This document shows, in pieces, positions 30,527 to 38,827 of a DNA stretch of 64,000 nt; the first letter of the stretch is position 1, and every line of letters starts with the position of its first letter. Source of the stretch: JAGTVB01 sp964624765 (GTDB lineage: Bacteria; Pseudomonadota; Gammaproteobacteria; HK1); contig CAZUZO010000001.1 in NCBI GenBank assembly GCA_964624765.1, positions 46,534-110,533 of the forward strand, in the 5' to 3' direction. A model generated the notes under the pieces. That model made no database searches, was not told the DNA's origin, and was given only the letters and a program-made list of their open reading frames with translations. The translations under genes and the position numbers were made by a program.

Positions 30527-30536
<10 letters not shown>
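29898..30536 (+). CDS. pgsA: CDP-diacylglycerol-glycerol-3-phosphate 3-phosphatidyltransferase
   Basis: About 212 residues. It makes phosphatidylglycerol phosphate at the inner membrane. The CDP-alcohol phosphotransferase motif is ALTDWLDGYLARR followed by FGAFLDPVADK. Several membrane helices follow. ATG 29898 (MLTNIPNRLTLFRIGLIP) matches the family start; the upstream ATG 29847 is rejected. The reading frame continues past the usual end with a hydrophilic tail (AESRASSLDTSKRS) and stops at TAG 30534-30536. That stop lies inside the tRNAGly gene (bases 8-10), so coding and tRNA sequence overlap by 10 bases. Confidence 0.93.
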
Positions 30537-30602
<66 letters not shown>

Positions 30603-30636
30603 ATCCTTCCTCATGTGCCGGTCTAGAGGCGCTCCC

Positions 30637-30710
30637 GGCTGAGTGGCAGAGTGGTCATGCAGCGGCCTGCAAAGCCGTGGACGTCGGTTCGATTCCGGCC
30701 TCAGCCTCCA
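30637..30710 (+). tRNA. cysT: tRNA-Cys (anticodon GCA)
   Basis: The acceptor stem GGCTGAG pairs with CTCAGCC. The anticodon loop is CTGCAAA, giving GCA. The T arm is GTCGGTTCGATTCCGGC. TCCA is encoded at the 3' end. It corresponds to E. coli cysT in position. Confidence 0.96.
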
Positions 30711-30786
30711 AGGTTTACTTAACGTTGTTTCGGCGTTATCGTTCTGCATCTCGCCCGGGTGGCGGAATAGGTAGACGCAGCGGACT

Positions 30787-31161
30787 CGGTTGGGTCCCCT
30801 ACTGGGAAACCCGTAGGTGCAAAGGAGTCAAATTCGGGGAAGCCTTAACAGGCTAAGCTGATGGTAATCCCGAGCTAAGTCCCGATACCGTAAGAAACTG
30901 TTTTAAAAATGTCACGAGCGCCGGCAGAGCAAAGCGTACAGCGGCGAGTGCGCAACGCAGCCATGGCAAACGCAGCCGTTATCTTAAAACAGCTTCTAAG
31001 TAGATAATACGTCTAAAGGGTGGTTTGCGCCCTGTTCGGGAAAAGTGTAGAGACTAGATGGCTCCTGCCTAAGTGCTGCTAAGACAACAGCATAGGGTAA
31101 AGGTATAGTCCAGACCACAAACGCTCCTGAGAGGAGTGGTAGCGAAAGCTATAGTGGTAAG
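30787..31161 (+). other. group I self-splicing intron in tRNALeu(UAA)
   Basis: 375 nt. P1: exon GGACU pairs with intron GGTCC (about 30792-30797), giving a U-G pair at the 5' splice site; the last intron base is G (31161). P10 can form between TTG and exon TAA. P2 is CCTACTGGGAAACCCGTAGG-like (30798-30817). The conserved Q segment is GGTAATCCCGAGCTAAGTCC. R is AGTGTAGAGACTAGATGG and S is GGTAAAGGTATAGTCC, pairing as P7 (GACTA 31052-31056 with TAGTC 31106-31110). P6 pairs CCCGA (30881-30885) with TCGGG (31036-31040). The P9-type hairpin GGTAGCGAAAGCTAT is near the end. These fit the IC3 class of tRNA introns. No homing endonuclease is encoded. Confidence 0.92.
30893..30997 (+). repeat. family B inverted-repeat element inside the intron
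   Basis: It starts AGAAACTGTTTTAAAAATGT and ends TCTTAAAACAGCTTCT, with interior CACGAGCGCCGGCAGAGCAA and GCAACGCAGCCATGGCAAACG shared with copies at 26690, 35772 and 42298. It lies between the two P6 strands of the group I intron, so the catalytic core is not broken. Confidence 0.88.
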
Positions 31162-31345
31162 TAAAATCCGCTGGCAGCAATGCCGTGCCGGTTCGAGTCC
31201 GGCTCCGGGCACCACTTGTCATGGCAACAGGGTCTCGTTGACCTCAACCGTCCGCTAAAGCCACCGTAGTGCGAGCCGATAACAGCAGCAAGCTGCTGAG
31301 ATCTAAAGACCCAGTTCATAGTCTGTGGGAGGGCGGGGAAATTTC

Positions 31346-31669
31346 ATGCAAAACCACACCCAGAACGTCCTGAACAACATTCTCCGATATGCTTGTATCG
31401 TTGCCCTTGGCTTTAGCCTAGGAGCTGCTCCCGGATACGTCGGCGCTTATGAACGGCAGTTTGAGCACCCACCCTCGGCTAGCCTAATGGTTCTAGACGC
31501 CTTTGTGTTTCGTCCTGCTACTCTTGCTTTGACTGCCGTGGGGGGCGTGGCTTTCGTGTTGACGCTGCCGTTTAGCGCCACCGGAGGAAATATCGAACAA
31601 GCGAAGGAAAAACTGGTTCTGGAACCGTGGCGGTTTACCTTCAATCGTCCGCTCGGCCAATTTCCATAA
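31346..31669 (+). CDS. small inner-membrane protein of unknown function
   Basis: A 107-residue protein with an N-terminal hydrophobic segment (ACIVALGFSLGAAPGYVGA) and a second one (LALTAVGGVAFVLTLPFSA). The last part (LVLEPWRFTFNRPLGQF) resembles a conserved tail of small hypothetical proteins in gammaproteobacteria. ATG 31346 follows GGCGGGGAA, a fair ribosome site. It lies just after the tRNALeu gene and has no functional neighbours. I do not recognise a function. Confidence 0.65.
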   Translation: MQNHTQNVLNNILRYACIVALGFSLGAAPGYVGAYERQFEHPPSASLMVLDAFVFRPATLALTAVGGVAFVLTLPFSATGGNIEQAKEKLVLEPWRFTFNRPLGQFP

Positions 31670-31728
31670 TCGCTCAGTCTATAGATAATTTAACATAATA
31701 TATATTCTACGCAGCGATCCGTCTTCCT

Positions 31729-32997
31729 TTAGCTCAAACGGTAGGCGGTAGCCGCCTGCTCATAGACCTCGGCTATACGCCTGGATACGGAACTCCATGC
31801 ATACTGTTCTTTGGCCTTGGCAACAGCTGCCTCGGCCATTTCCGCGCGCCGCGCATCGCCTTGTTCCAAAATGTCGACGATGCGTCCGGCGAACGCTTTC
31901 ATGTCACTCGGCTCGGCTAAGTAGCCATCAACGCCGGCGGTCACGATCTCTCTCGGACCACCATGGGACGTTGCGACCACCGGTGTTCCGGAGGCGAAAG
32001 CTTCCACCAATACCAAACCGAACGGCTCATAGGGACTCGGACACACGAAAACATCGGCCGCTGCATACCGCGTCTTCAAATCCTCATCAGACAGACGTGG
32101 AAACCACTGAATATGGCTCGCGACGTTCTGGGCTTCAGCTTCCGCTTGCATGATCTGCTTGTAAGCTAACTCCTCCGCAGAGGGATGCTCCGGGCCAGCT
32201 GGCAGCAAGAAAGTCACGGTCTTGTTCACACGCCGCAAGGATTCAACCACATGCGGGATAGCCGCCACGAGTTCGAAAAAGCCCTTACGAGGATCGAGAC
32301 GCCCTACCGTGAACACCAGGAAATCCGTCTCGATACCAAGTCTTTGTTTAAGAACTGTTTTTGTTTCCTTCGGCGCGAAAGCCTCGATGTCCACACCGCC
32401 TGGCACAATCGCAATCTTAGAGGGCTCAGTGTGATAGAGGTCGCTCAGCGCATTTCGCTCGACCTGGCTGAGAGCGATAATCCGGTCGGCCGCGTGGAGG
32501 ATTCGCCGTTCAGCGGGAATCCGGATATGGTAACGAAAGCCGGAGCCATCAGCTGTTTTGTCGGGAACTCGTTCGCGCTTCAGCGCACCGAGGGAGTGGC
32601 TGGTAAACACCAGGGGTTTCCCTAGAGCAATGGCAGCCCCGAGTGCCGCTCCCCCGCCGTCCCAGTAGTGACCGTGAAAGCTGTCTGCGGCCTCTAGCCA
32701 AGAACGTTGATCGCTCACCACCCGCTGGGTAAACTCCGCCAGGTAGGGCCCCATGTCTTCTTTGCGCAAAAATCCCTCCGGACCCATGGGGTAACGCAGC
32801 ACCATGGCCTGCCCCGGCTCGTCGATGGCTTCGTGCTCCAGCTTATCGCCGTAGTAGCGGGTGTAGCAGCGGACCTCGTGTCCCTGCGTTGTAAGGGCCG
32901 CCGCTACTCGAGCCTCGTAGACGCATTGGCCACCGGAATCCGGTTCTCCTGGTCGCGCCAGCGGATCGCTGTGTGGACAAAAAAAGGCAATTTTCAT
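31729..32997 (-). CDS. GT4 glycosyltransferase, sucrose-phosphate-synthase-like
   Basis: A 422-residue GT-B enzyme. The N-terminal motif DSGGQCVYEARVAAAL and MVLRYPMGPEGFLRKEDM resemble sucrose-phosphate synthases and mannosylfructose-phosphate synthases, which transfer glucose or mannose from a sugar nucleotide to fructose 6-phosphate. The C-terminal nucleotide-sugar site is SPYEPFGLVLVEAFASG (EX7E) with VGRLDPRKG before it. There is no phosphatase domain, and no separate sucrose-phosphatase is seen. A sucrose synthase and a mannose-1-phosphate guanylyltransferase-like protein lie nearby, so donor and product are plausible but not proven. Confidence 0.75.
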   Translation of the reverse strand: MKIAFFCPHSDPLARPGEPDSGGQCVYEARVAAALTTQGHEVRCYTRYYGDKLEHEAIDEPGQAMVLRYPMGPEGFLRKEDMGPYLAEFTQRVVSDQRSWLEAADSFHGHYWDGGGAALGAAIALGKPLVFTSHSLGALKRERVPDKTADGSGFRYHIRIPAERRILHAADRIIALSQVERNALSDLYHTEPSKIAIVPGGVDIEAFAPKETKTVLKQRLGIETDFLVFTVGRLDPRKGFFELVAAIPHVVESLRRVNKTVTFLLPAGPEHPSAEELAYKQIMQAEAEAQNVASHIQWFPRLSDEDLKTRYAAADVFVCPSPYEPFGLVLVEAFASGTPVVATSHGGPREIVTAGVDGYLAEPSDMKAFAGRIVDILEQGDARRAEMAEAAVAKAKEQYAWSSVSRRIAEVYEQAATAYRLS

Positions 32998-33018
32998 GCT
33001 ATGCGCTCCATGACCGGT

Positions 33019-33164
33019 CAGAGTCGGCGAAAAAACCTGCTACCCTACCCGATAGCGGCGTTGGACGGTGCTCGCTCCTGGCCTATCGATCGGATATGTC
33101 TCGTCGCTGCGCGCCGTCCGCCTGGCTCTCGGTCCGCTCGCTACGGTTCTTCACAAGCTCTCAG
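33019..33164 (+). repeat. MITE-like element family A, copy 3 (complete)
   Basis: A 146-bp copy between the glycosyltransferase and the nucleotidyltransferase fusion. Its right terminus TTCACAAGCTCTCAG contains the stop codon (TGA, minus strand, 33161-33163) of the fusion gene. Confidence 0.88.
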
Positions 33165-35620
33165 CTGATCAGCTGCACCAGCTCTCGGACGATGCGTTCC
33201 TTCAGACCACTAAGCCCGGACAGCTCTTCACTTTCTACCGTGACCGCTAGCTGCGGCACATCGGCGCTAGGGAGCACATACGCCCGGCCACCTTCAAAAT
33301 TGAGCCTAACCCCCTCGGGCACCTCGGTGATACTCACTTCCGGGCGCTTGGCCAATTCTCGCATCACACGTCCCATTTCATCCCACGGGCAAGGGAGCAC
33401 CAGTGTATCTCGATGGCACGCTGGATTCTCACGTTCAAAGTCCAACAGGGTGGTTCCGGTTATCCCTAGAAACTCAAGTAACCGCATCGCTCCCGCAACC
33501 GCATCAAACCCAAGATAATAGTGGTTGAATTCAAGCCACAGGTCGGTACCCGCCGTGCGCGTCGTCGCTTCTCCAAGGCGGGCTGCCGGCTCCTTACGCG
33601 TCAAGACTACTTCGCGTCCGTGCTCCTCCGCCAACCGACGCAGAAACGATGGATGATCCGGGGCCAGATACACCGGTTCATCTATGGGTGCGGTGCGAAC
33701 AAAAGCTGAGGTCAAGAGTTGCAGAGCGCGATCGGCCGCCAGTATCGAGCCGCTTTCGTCGACCAAAACTAACTGCTCGGCATTCCGGCGAATGAGGAAC
33801 GCGATGGCGTGGTTGAGACGGGCGATGCTCGCCACTTCCTGTAACACATCTGCCTCCTCACCGAACCGTAATCCACCTGCGTGGAGATAGCGTACCCCAC
33901 TCCGATCCAATAGATGACCCAGCATGCTAGAGGTGTGCTCATCTTCGGCATGGAAAACGACTTTTTCCCCCTTGCGGCGCATGGCCTCGCAATCTAATCT
34001 CTCGAGCAAGTGCTGAAGATAGTGTTCATATTCACCTCCAGGGTACGTTAAACGCCCCACCTGATCCATGGAGACTTTCGGAAAATCAGCGCGATGAAAG
34101 GTGGCCTCCACCTTGCGCCGCGCGTTCCGCTCCAGGGGCAACCCGGTATCCGTATACATCTCGATGAGAGCCACATTGGGGTGGTCATCTGCGATGCGCA
34201 CATGGACCCCACCGCTTACGTCCTGTCCGAACGCCGTCAGGAAGCGAGTCACGTTACCCGTGCTTTCCCGAAGATCGTCGACATCCACCCCGACAGACAG
34301 TAATCCTGAAACCAACGCACGCTTGGTTAATCGGCAGAACGGATGGGCATCTCTGCTCACCGTGACTTTACGACCTTTCTTGACCCAGGTGCCATAGGCT
34401 TTCCCAAGGGTGGCGGAAAACTCGGGAGTGATACGCAGGTTGGCGAGTCCGGATACACCGCGGGAGCCAAAAATAGAAGGACGTACGAAGGACTCCCAGA
34501 CGACATTCTCATGGACGGTGGTCCCCGTCTCAATGTCTTTTTCTGGCCAAATCAGCACCCCCTGCTTGATGATGACGCCTCGTCCGAGGCGACACCCCGA
34601 CCCGATGACGACGTCGTCGCCTATCTCGCACTGCGCTTCGATGATGGTGCGACGCGCGACCATCGTGTTCCTTAAGTCGCTGCTTTCCCCAATAAAACTG
34701 TTTCGCCTCACGATGCTACGGTGCACCGTGGCCTGTCGTTCGACTTCGACATTACTGGCCAGTACCGTGTAAGGACCGATGCGTGCTCCACGGCCGATGC
34801 GAACATTGTCACCAAACCAGCACGGCGCGTTAATCTCAGCCTCGGGGTGGATATCGACGCCCTCGCCCACCCAAATTCCCTCCTGAATAGGATTTCCCTC
34901 AACGGGAAGCCCCACCTTACCGTCCAAGAGGTCCCAATGGGCTTGACGGAGCTGTTCTAAGGTTCCAATATCACTCCAATAGCCGGCCGCGACGTAACCA
35001 TAAATGGGTATTCCCTGCTCGAGCAGGGCCGGGAACAGATCAGCCGAAAAGTCATACGGACGCCCTTTCGGGACGGCAGCCAGCACGTCGGGCTCGATCA
35101 GGTAGATGCCCGTGTTAACCGTATCGCTGAAAACCTCGCTAAGACCCGGTTTTTCAAGGAACCGTTGCACAGCCCCGTGATCATCTGTAATCACAATACC
35201 GAACTCACCGGGGTCCCTCACCCGGGTCAGGCAAAGACTCACCTTCGCTTGGCTGTCGCGGTGGAAATCGAAGAAAGCCTGCATGTCGAAGTCGACCATG
35301 GCATCACCGCCCACCACAAGGAAAGTCTCGTCCAAGTATCGCTCCCCCAGTTTAACCGACCCGGCGGTCCCCAGAGGTTCGGTTTCAAGGGTGTAACGCA
35401 TGCTGACACCAAAGTCGCTGCCGTCGGCGAAGTGATCGCGAATAACCCTCGGACGGTAATGTAGTGTGGCCACCATATCCGTGATGCCGAAGCTTCGCAG
35501 ATGTCGCACGATGTATTCCATGATAGGTCGGTCAAGCACCGACACCATGGGTTTAGGGAGTACCTCAGTAAGGGGTAACAACCGCGTACCTTGGCCCCCT
35601 GCCAATATGACTGCCTTCAT
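33161..35620 (-). CDS. mannose-1-phosphate guanylyltransferase-type nucleotidyltransferase fused to a phosphomannomutase-like domain
   Basis: An 819-residue, three-part protein. A nucleotidyltransferase (MKAVILAGGQGTRLLPLTEV, TVNTGIYLIEPD) is followed by left-handed beta-helix repeats (residues 255-370). The C-terminal 440 residues have a phosphohexomutase layout (SRDAHPF, then SGGVHVRIADDHPN). The mutase active-site serine motif TASHNP is not present; the corresponding stretch is RIADDHPN. The last segment ends in a mutase domain-4-like fold. This fusion is known in cyanobacteria and some other bacteria, annotated as GDP-mannose synthesis. Start ATG 35620 has AGGAGA upstream. The stop is supplied by a repeat. 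Confidence 0.82.
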   Translation of the reverse strand: MKAVILAGGQGTRLLPLTEVLPKPMVSVLDRPIMEYIVRHLRSFGITDMVATLHYRPRVIRDHFADGSDFGVSMRYTLETEPLGTAGSVKLGERYLDETFLVVGGDAMVDFDMQAFFDFHRDSQAKVSLCLTRVRDPGEFGIVITDDHGAVQRFLEKPGLSEVFSDTVNTGIYLIEPDVLAAVPKGRPYDFSADLFPALLEQGIPIYGYVAAGYWSDIGTLEQLRQAHWDLLDGKVGLPVEGNPIQEGIWVGEGVDIHPEAEINAPCWFGDNVRIGRGARIGPYTVLASNVEVERQATVHRSIVRRNSFIGESSDLRNTMVARRTIIEAQCEIGDDVVIGSGCRLGRGVIIKQGVLIWPEKDIETGTTVHENVVWESFVRPSIFGSRGVSGLANLRITPEFSATLGKAYGTWVKKGRKVTVSRDAHPFCRLTKRALVSGLLSVGVDVDDLRESTGNVTRFLTAFGQDVSGGVHVRIADDHPNVALIEMYTDTGLPLERNARRKVEATFHRADFPKVSMDQVGRLTYPGGEYEHYLQHLLERLDCEAMRRKGEKVVFHAEDEHTSSMLGHLLDRSGVRYLHAGGLRFGEEADVLQEVASIARLNHAIAFLIRRNAEQLVLVDESGSILAADRALQLLTSAFVRTAPIDEPVYLAPDHPSFLRRLAEEHGREVVLTRKEPAARLGEATTRTAGTDLWLEFNHYYLGFDAVAGAMRLLEFLGITGTTLLDFERENPACHRDTLVLPCPWDEMGRVMRELAKRPEVSITEVPEGVRLNFEGGRAYVLPSADVPQLAVTVESEELSGLSGLKERIVRELVQLIS

Positions 35621-35771
35621 GTTGCTGTCTCCTGAGGTGTGCTGCTTCGCAAGCGAATTCAATTCGCTACGGACACTTGTTCAAGAAAGACGGGGCTCTT
35701 CAGGGCGAGTCATCTGAACGACTCTCTTATGGGGTGCGTCGCCATGCTAGCCTGCGGCGCGCGTAGCGCTA

Positions 35772-35933
35772 AGAAGCTGTTTTAAAAATTACCGTGCTTG
35801 CCAGAGCGGCGTTGCGCGCCGGCTCGTCCCTTCGGGACTTGCTTCCAGCTGTTCAAAATGGTTCCCGACGATTTGGTCGCCACCGCGCCTTGCTCCGCCG
35901 GCGCTCACGACATTCTTACTTATACCAGCTTCT
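35772..35933 (-). repeat. inverted-repeat element family B, copy 3
   Basis: Termini AGAAGCTGTTTTAAAAATT and ACCAGCTTCT. The interior has CTTGCCAGAGCGGCGTTGCG and GCCTTGCTCCGCCGGCGCTC, and a central stretch ending TGGTTCCCGACGATTTGG that is shared with the longer copy at 42298. Confidence 0.85.
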
Positions 35934-36104
35934 AAATACGAGCTCCTCAGACCTCCCGCCCCCTGTTACTGTGTGAGCCGGCACCGATCGGGGGATACGA
36001 TGGACAACCTACGGTCCCCACCCGCCCATGGTATGGTGCTTTGCTTAATCGCAGCGGTGATGACCATGCTAGCCGAACGGCATGGGAGAGGCAACCCCAA
36101 GAAC

Positions 36105-36131
36105 TTCAAAACATATTGATATTGTTATATT
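36105..36131 (+). promoter_or_regulatory. possible promoter of the sucrose synthase gene
   Basis: TTCAAA and TATATT are separated by 15 bases in the only AT-rich stretch before the gene, about 93 bases from its start codon. Spacing is short for sigma-70, so this is a weak call. Confidence 0.25.
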
Positions 36132-36223
36132 TTCAATCCGAGCTGGGGCTTTGCATGGGAGCTCGGTTAAGGAATCTGTCCAGCGGGCACGCCATTGAGG
36201 CGATGATAACGGGAGGATGATCT

Positions 36224-38641
36224 ATGACCCATAGCGATACCTTTGACTTGCTACAGCGACTTCAGGATTACTTCGTGGCCTACCGCCAAGAGGGGTTTCG
36301 TTTATTGCATCATTATCTTGGACTGGGTAAACCGCTGCTGTTGCGGTCCGAGATACAGGATGTATTTCGAGACGTGTGTGAGCAGTGCGATAGTGATCCA
36401 TTGTCAGGATCACCGTTGGCACGGGTGATCGCCAGCACTCAGGACGCCGCCGTCCTCTCACCTTGGATCTATCTGGCTGTGCGCCCGTACGTTGCCCGCT
36501 GGGAATACCTGCGCATCCATGTCGATACGATGAGTGTTGAGACGGTCTCGGCGCAGGAGTACCTCAAATTCAAAGAACACCTGATCAACGGGCACGCTCA
36601 CGACGATCCCTGGACGCTCGAGATTGACCTCGCCCCTTTTGCGCGAGGTTTCCCCAGGCTTCAGGAAGCCCGCTCCATCGGACGCGGTGTCGAATTTTTG
36701 AACCGCCATCTTTCCAGTGGTCTTTTTGATGCCTTGCGCCAGGGCGACAAACGCCTGCTTGATTGGCTGCGCGAATTGCGATGCCGAGATCAGAAGACGC
36801 TGCTCAACGAACAGATCCAGGATATTCCTGCCTTGCGTCGCGCCCTGCGCTACGCTGACGGGTACCTTGCCGGTCATCCTCAGGCCGCCGGCTGGGAGGA
36901 AGTTGGCCGGGGACTCCGTAGCTTAGGTTTTGAGCGCGGCTGGGGACGCAATGTGGAGATGATGCGCGAGACCATGAGCCTTCTTACCGATATCCTCGAG
37001 GCCCCGGATCCCACTACCTTGGAACACTTCCTAAGCCGGGTGCCGATGGTGGTGTCCATCGCCATCATCTCCCCCCATGGCTACTTTGGCCAGGCCAACG
37101 TCCTCGGTCGGCCCGATACCGGTGGTCAGGTCGTCTATATCCTGGACCAAGTTCGGGCCCTCGAGGCCGAGATGTCTGCGCGGCTGCATCGGCAGGGCTT
37201 AGATGTGGAACCCCAAGTCGTTATTCTTACTCGGTTAATTCCGGAATCGAGCGGCACCACCTGCGATCAGCGCCTGGAGTCGGTGGCCGGTACCCGAAAC
37301 ACGCGCATCTTGCGCGTACCCTTTCGCAACCGCGCTGGCGAAATCATTCCGCATTGGATCTCTCGCTTTGAGATCTGGCCCTTTCTAGAGAGTTTTTCCT
37401 TGGAGGCCGAGAAGGAACTGCTGGCTGAACTAGCCGGCAGTCCCGACTTAATCATCGGTAACTATTCTGACGGGAACTTGGTCGCCTCCTTGATGGCGCA
37501 TCGATTAGGCGTGACCCAATGCAACATCGCTCATGCCTTGGAAAAGACCAAGTATCTCTACTCCGACCTCTATTGGAAGGATAACGAGGTGCAGTACCAT
37601 TTCGCCTGTCAGTTCACGGCCGACCTCATTGCCATGAACACCGCTGACTTCATTATTACCAGCACCTACCAAGAAATCGCGGGCACCCAGCACAGCGTTG
37701 GGCAGTATGAGAGCCACATGTCTTTCACCCTGCCCGATCTCTACCGGGTGGTCAACGGCGTCGATGTCTTTGACCCGAAATTCAATATCGTCTCTCCCGG
37801 TGCCGATGCCAACGTCTACTTTGCTTACACCGAATCCGCTCGACGCCTGGTTCACCTGAAAGGCGAGCTGGAGGACCTCATCCATGGTGAAGCAACCGGA
37901 CCCGATGCGCGAGGCGTGCTAAAGGATCGCCACAAACCGTTACTGTTCACCATGGCTCGTCTGGATCGAATCAAAAACATTGCAGGGCTGACGGACTGGT
38001 ATGGAGCGAGTCCACGGTTACGGGAACAAGCCAATCTGCTGGTGGTGGCGGGTCATGTGGATACAGCTCAATCGGCAGATGACGAGGAACGTGAGCAGAT
38101 CCGGCTCATGCATGGGCTGTTCGATCGCTACGGCCTCGATGGTCAGGTTCGATGGCTGGGGATCCATCTGGAGAAAACCGTAGCGGGTGAACTCTATCGC
38201 TACATCGCCGACACCCGCGGCGCTTTTGTCCAACCTGCGCTATTCGAAGCCTTCGGGCTCACCGTGGTGGAGGCCATGTCGTCTGGACTGCCTACCTTTG
38301 CCACTTGCTATGGCGGTCCGCTCGAGATCATTGAAGACGGGTATTCGGGATTTCACATAGACCCCAACCATGGCGACAAGACCGCCGAGCGCATGGCACA
38401 GTTCTTTGAACGCTGCGCCAGTGACGGCAGCTATTGGAAACGGGTTTCCACCGCGGCCCTGGCACGTGTCGAGGCGCGCTATACATGGACTCACTATGCG
38501 AGCCGCATGATCACGTTATCAAAGGTTTATGGCTTTTGGAAGTATATGACCAACCTCGAAAGAGATGAGACGAGACGCTATATTGAGATGTTCTACGCGC
38601 TGCAGCTTCGCCCTCTGGCCAGTGCCATCCAGGGACCATAG
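36224..38641 (+). CDS. sus: sucrose synthase
   Basis: An 805-residue GT4 enzyme that reversibly converts sucrose and a nucleoside diphosphate to NDP-glucose and fructose. The N-terminal third is the regulatory part of plant and bacterial sucrose synthases. The catalytic part has [20 protein letters not shown] (about residue 300), [44 protein letters not shown] and the EX7E site [14 protein letters not shown]. Length matches the family (about 800). Good ribosome site GGAGG before ATG 36224. With the SPS-like enzyme nearby it suggests a sucrose cycle or NDP-glucose supply for glycogen; no glycogen gene is in the window. Confidence 0.96.
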   Translation: MTHSDTFDLLQRLQDYFVAYRQEGFRLLHHYLGLGKPLLLRSEIQDVFRDVCEQCDSDPLSGSPLARVIASTQDAAVLSPWIYLAVRPYVARWEYLRIHVDTMSVETVSAQEYLKFKEHLINGHAHDDPWTLEIDLAPFARGFPRLQEARSIGRGVEFLNRHLSSGLFDALRQGDKRLLDWLRELRCRDQKTLLNEQIQDIPALRRALRYADGYLAGHPQAAGWEEVGRGLRSLGFERGWGRNVEMMRETMSLLTDILEAPDPTTLEHFLSRVPMVVSIAIISPHGYFGQANVLGRPDTGGQVVYILDQVRALEAEMSARLHRQGLDVEPQVVILTRLIPESSGTTCDQRLESVAGTRNTRILRVPFRNRAGEIIPHWISRFEIWPFLESFSLEAEKELLAELAGSPDLIIGNYSDGNLVASLMAHRLGVTQCNIAHALEKTKYLYSDLYWKDNEVQYHFACQFTADLIAMNTADFIITSTYQEIAGTQHSVGQYESHMSFTLPDLYRVVNGVDVFDPKFNIVSPGADANVYFAYTESARRLVHLKGELEDLIHGEATGPDARGVLKDRHKPLLFTMARLDRIKNIAGLTDWYGASPRLREQANLLVVAGHVDTAQSADDEEREQIRLMHGLFDRYGLDGQVRWLGIHLEKTVAGELYRYIADTRGAFVQPALFEAFGLTVVEAMSSGLPTFATCYGGPLEIIEDGYSGFHIDPNHGDKTAERMAQFFERCASDGSYWKRVSTAALARVEARYTWTHYASRMITLSKVYGFWKYMTNLERDETRRYIEMFYALQLRPLASAIQGP

Positions 38642-38827
38642 CGCTTCCCCTACCCCTTTATCGACAGGCATCCGCTCAGGGCTCCCATACCACAGAGCGA
38701 CCCATCACAACCCTTGACCGCCTCAGGAGATCCCGAGTAGTGTGCAAACTGGAGCGAGCGCCGTTGCAAAAAGCCATGGCGTTTTGTTGACAAGTCGCCA
38801 TTGACCTTTGCGCAAGCTTATCGGCCA

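Larger units (their letters stand above)
30753..31214 (+). tRNA. leuZ: tRNA-Leu (anticodon TAA), interrupted by a group I intron
   Basis: The 5' exon is 30753-30786 (GCCCGGG acceptor strand, D arm, anticodon stem GCGGA, then CT). The 3' exon is 31162-31214 (TAAAATCCGC, variable arm, GCCGGTTCGAGTCCGGC, TCCGGGC, A, CCA). Joined, they give anticodon loop CTTAAAA with anticodon TAA. The stem GCGGA/TCCGC is perfect. The acceptor stem has one G-U pair. The position after tRNAGly and tRNACys matches E. coli leuZ. A tRNA scan without an intron model would miss or misplace it. Confidence 0.93.
35621..36223. other. intergenic region upstream of the sucrose synthase gene
   Basis: It holds a family B repeat (35772-35933) and, closer to the sucrose synthase, an AT-rich stretch. 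No protein gene is supported. Confidence 0.5.
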
